A stretch of DNA of 64,000 bases from Jeongeupia sp. USM3 (GTDB taxonomy: Bacteria > Pseudomonadota > Gammaproteobacteria > Burkholderiales > Chitinibacteraceae): NCBI RefSeq assembly GCF_001808185.1, contig NZ_CP017668.1, positions 248,001-312,000 on the forward strand. Reading direction: 5' to 3'. Under the pieces are notes generated by a model. The model saw nothing but the letters and a program-made list of their open reading frames with translations. It had not been told where the DNA came from and searched no databases. Every line of letters starts with the position of its first letter. Within the stretch, counting starts at the first letter, position 1. Shown piece by piece: positions 62,339 to 64,000 of this stretch. A program made the position numbers and the translations under genes.

Positions 62339-64000
62339 ATGACCGCCTACCTCAATGATCGCAACGTGATCGATTTTGTCCACCTGCGCATGTCCGACGT
62401 CGAGTACGTCGGCGGCAAGAACGCTTCGCTGGGGGAGATGATTTCCCAGCTGGCCGAGAAGGGCGTCCGCGTTCCGGGCGGTTTTGCGACGACCGCGCAC
62501 GCCTATCGGGTGTTCCTCGCCCATAACGGCCTGGCCGACCGCATCGACGCCGCCGTCTCGAAGCTGGACGTCGACGACGTCAAGCAACTGGCGGTGGTGG
62601 GCAAGCAGATTCGCGACTGGATCATCGAGACGCCGTTCCCGGCCGAGCTCGAAGCCGAGATCCGCGAGCACTATGCGCAGCTTGGCGAAGGCGTGACTGT
62701 CGCGGTGCGCTCGTCGGCCACCGCCGAAGACCTGCCCGATGCGTCGTTCGCCGGCCAGCAGGAAACCTATCTGAACATCGTCGGCGTCGCCAACGTGCTC
62801 GACGCGATGAAGCACGTGTTCGCCTCGCTGTACAACGACCGCGCCATCGCCTACCGGGTCCACAAGGGCTTCGACCACAAGCTCGTCGCGCTGTCGGCCG
62901 GCATCCAGCGCATGGTCCGTTCGGACAAGGGCGCCGCCGGCGTGATGTTCACCATCGATACCGAGAGCGGCTTCGAGGACGTGGTGTTCGTCACCGCATC
63001 GTACGGCCTTGGCGAGACCGTGGTGCAGGGCGCGGTGAATCCGGACGAGTTCTACGTGCACAAGCCGACGCTGAAGGCCGACCGTCCGGCGATCGTGCGC
63101 AAGCACCTCGGCGGCAAGGCACTGAAGATGGAGTTCGACCTCGAGGCCGCCGCCGGCAAGTCGGTGAGGACCGTCGACGTCGACGCGGCCGACCGCCGCA
63201 AGTTCTCGGTCACCGACGAGGAAGTCGAAGAGCTGGCCCGCTACGCGCTGATCATCGAGCAGCACTACGGCCGGCCGATGGACATCGAATGGGGTCGCGA
63301 CGGCGTCGACGGCAAGCTTTACATCCTGCAGGCGCGGCCGGAAACGGTGAAGTCGCAGGAAGCCGCCGCCGACAAGATGTCGAAGTTCCGCATGCTCGAA
63401 AAGGGCGAAGTGCTGACCAGCGGCCGTGCGATCGGCCAGAAGATCGGCCAGGGCACCGTGCGCGTGATCCGCGACGTGTCGGAAATGGATCAGGTGCAGC
63501 CGGGCGACGTGCTGGTGTCGGACATGACCGACCCGGACTGGGAGCCGGTGATGAAGCGCGCGTCGGCCATCGTCACCAACCGTGGCGGCCGGACCTGCCA
63601 CGCGGCGATCATCGCGCGTGAACTCGGCGTGCCGGCGGTCGTCGGTTGCGGCGACGCAACCCGCATGCTCAAGACCGGCGACCTCGTCACCGTGTCGTGC
63701 GCCGAAGGCGACACCGGCAATGTCTACAGCGGCCTGCTGAAGTTCGAGAAGCTGGACATCGCGCTGACCAAGATGCCCGAGTCGCCGGTGAAGCTGATGA
63801 TGAACGTCGGCAATCCGGAACTGGCATTCGAGTTCGCCCAGCTGCCGAACGAAGGCGTCGGTCTGGCGCGGCTCGAGTTCATCATCAACCGGATGATCGG
63901 TGTGCACCCGAAGGCGCTGCTCGCCTACCCGAACGTGCCGGCCGAGCTGAAAGCGCAGATCGACGAGCGGATCGCCGGCTACCGCAGTGCGGTCGACTTC
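62339..64000 (+). CDS. ppsA: Phosphoenolpyruvate synthase (3' end off the window)
   Basis: 554 codons, open to the window edge. The N-terminal ATP-grasp domain ([49 protein letters not shown]) is followed by the swivelling phosphohistidine domain with H421 in [15 protein letters not shown], the same position as in E. coli PpsA. The C-terminal PEP-binding barrel has begun. It makes PEP from pyruvate and ATP for gluconeogenesis. ATG 62339 is preceded by GGAGCC-type context. PSRP genes lie divergently upstream. Confidence 0.96.
   Translation, partial: MTAYLNDRNVIDFVHLRMSDVEYVGGKNASLGEMISQLAEKGVRVPGGFATTAHAYRVFLAHNGLADRIDAAVSKLDVDDVKQLAVVGKQIRDWIIETPFPAELEAEIREHYAQLGEGVTVAVRSSATAEDLPDASFAGQQETYLNIVGVANVLDAMKHVFASLYNDRAIAYRVHKGFDHKLVALSAGIQRMVRSDKGAAGVMFTIDTESGFEDVVFVTASYGLGETVVQGAVNPDEFYVHKPTLKADRPAIVRKHLGGKALKMEFDLEAAAGKSVRTVDVDAADRRKFSVTDEEVEELARYALIIEQHYGRPMDIEWGRDGVDGKLYILQARPETVKSQEAAADKMSKFRMLEKGEVLTSGRAIGQKIGQGTVRVIRDVSEMDQVQPGDVLVSDMTDPDWEPVMKRASAIVTNRGGRTCHAAIIARELGVPAVVGCGDATRMLKTGDLVTVSCAEGDTGNVYSGLLKFEKLDIALTKMPESPVKLMMNVGNPELAFEFAQLPNEGVGLARLEFIINRMIGVHPKALLAYPNVPAELKAQIDERIAGYRSAVDF

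Overview
The window is a high-G+C betaproteobacterial chromosome segment. Neighbourhoods such as fimV-(ECF-like)-truA-trpF-trpB-trpA-accD-folC-SPOR-cvpA-purF-metZ, rpsF-priB-rpsR-rplI, minC-minD-minE and anmK next to an M23 peptidase, together with the protein sequences, point to Neisseriales (Chromobacteriaceae/Chitinibacteraceae type). This placement is inference; there is no rRNA in the window to fix it. I see no tRNA, rRNA or CRISPR array.

Layout. 1-4.4 kb: the 5' part of an MltF-like gene, a MarR/MFS drug-efflux pair and the lysine permease lysP. 4.6-7.5 kb: the rpsF-priB-rpsR-rplI operon with a readable sigma70 promoter, ferredoxin fdxA and tRNA-modifying gluQ. 7.7-20.7 kb: fimV followed by the truA/trp/acc/fol/pur/met cluster; the small membrane gene between fimV and truA is frameshifted. 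20.7-23.9 kb: a 111-bp inverted-repeat element, a guanidine-II (mini-ykkC) riboswitch driving the guanidinium exporter gdx, then cstA with an unusual YbdD-like partner.

23.9-34.4 kb is the accessory part. It holds an AT-rich orphan gene, two IS481-type elements arranged head to tail and sharing one target copy, the nitrite reductase genes nirBD behind a perfect FNR box, two unrecognised small genes, another copy of the first IS in inverse orientation, and an MFS-acyltransferase fusion gene whose stop codon is the IS target site. 34.5-45.6 kb: anmK, an M23 peptidase, a deacetylase-like gene, a K+ channel, lolD/lolC, cfa, and pflA/pflB behind a second perfect FNR box. A near-identical copy of the second IS sits at 45.9 kb. 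47-64 kb: prfC, a large orphan sensor kinase, uup, mltF, glnD, map, minCDE, two tandem PEP-synthase regulators and the start of divergent ppsA.

How the parts work together. nirBD, pflAB, fdxA and cstA/ppsA suggest a facultative anaerobe that handles pyruvate and nitrite under low oxygen. The four IS copies all sit in 6-bp NCTAGN duplications, and in all four the transposase reading frame ends at the TAG contributed by the target. This is the most distinctive structural observation. The other main finds are the riboswitch, the inverted-repeat element beside it, the duplicated YbdD motif and a small gene apparently killed by both an IS and a G8 tract.
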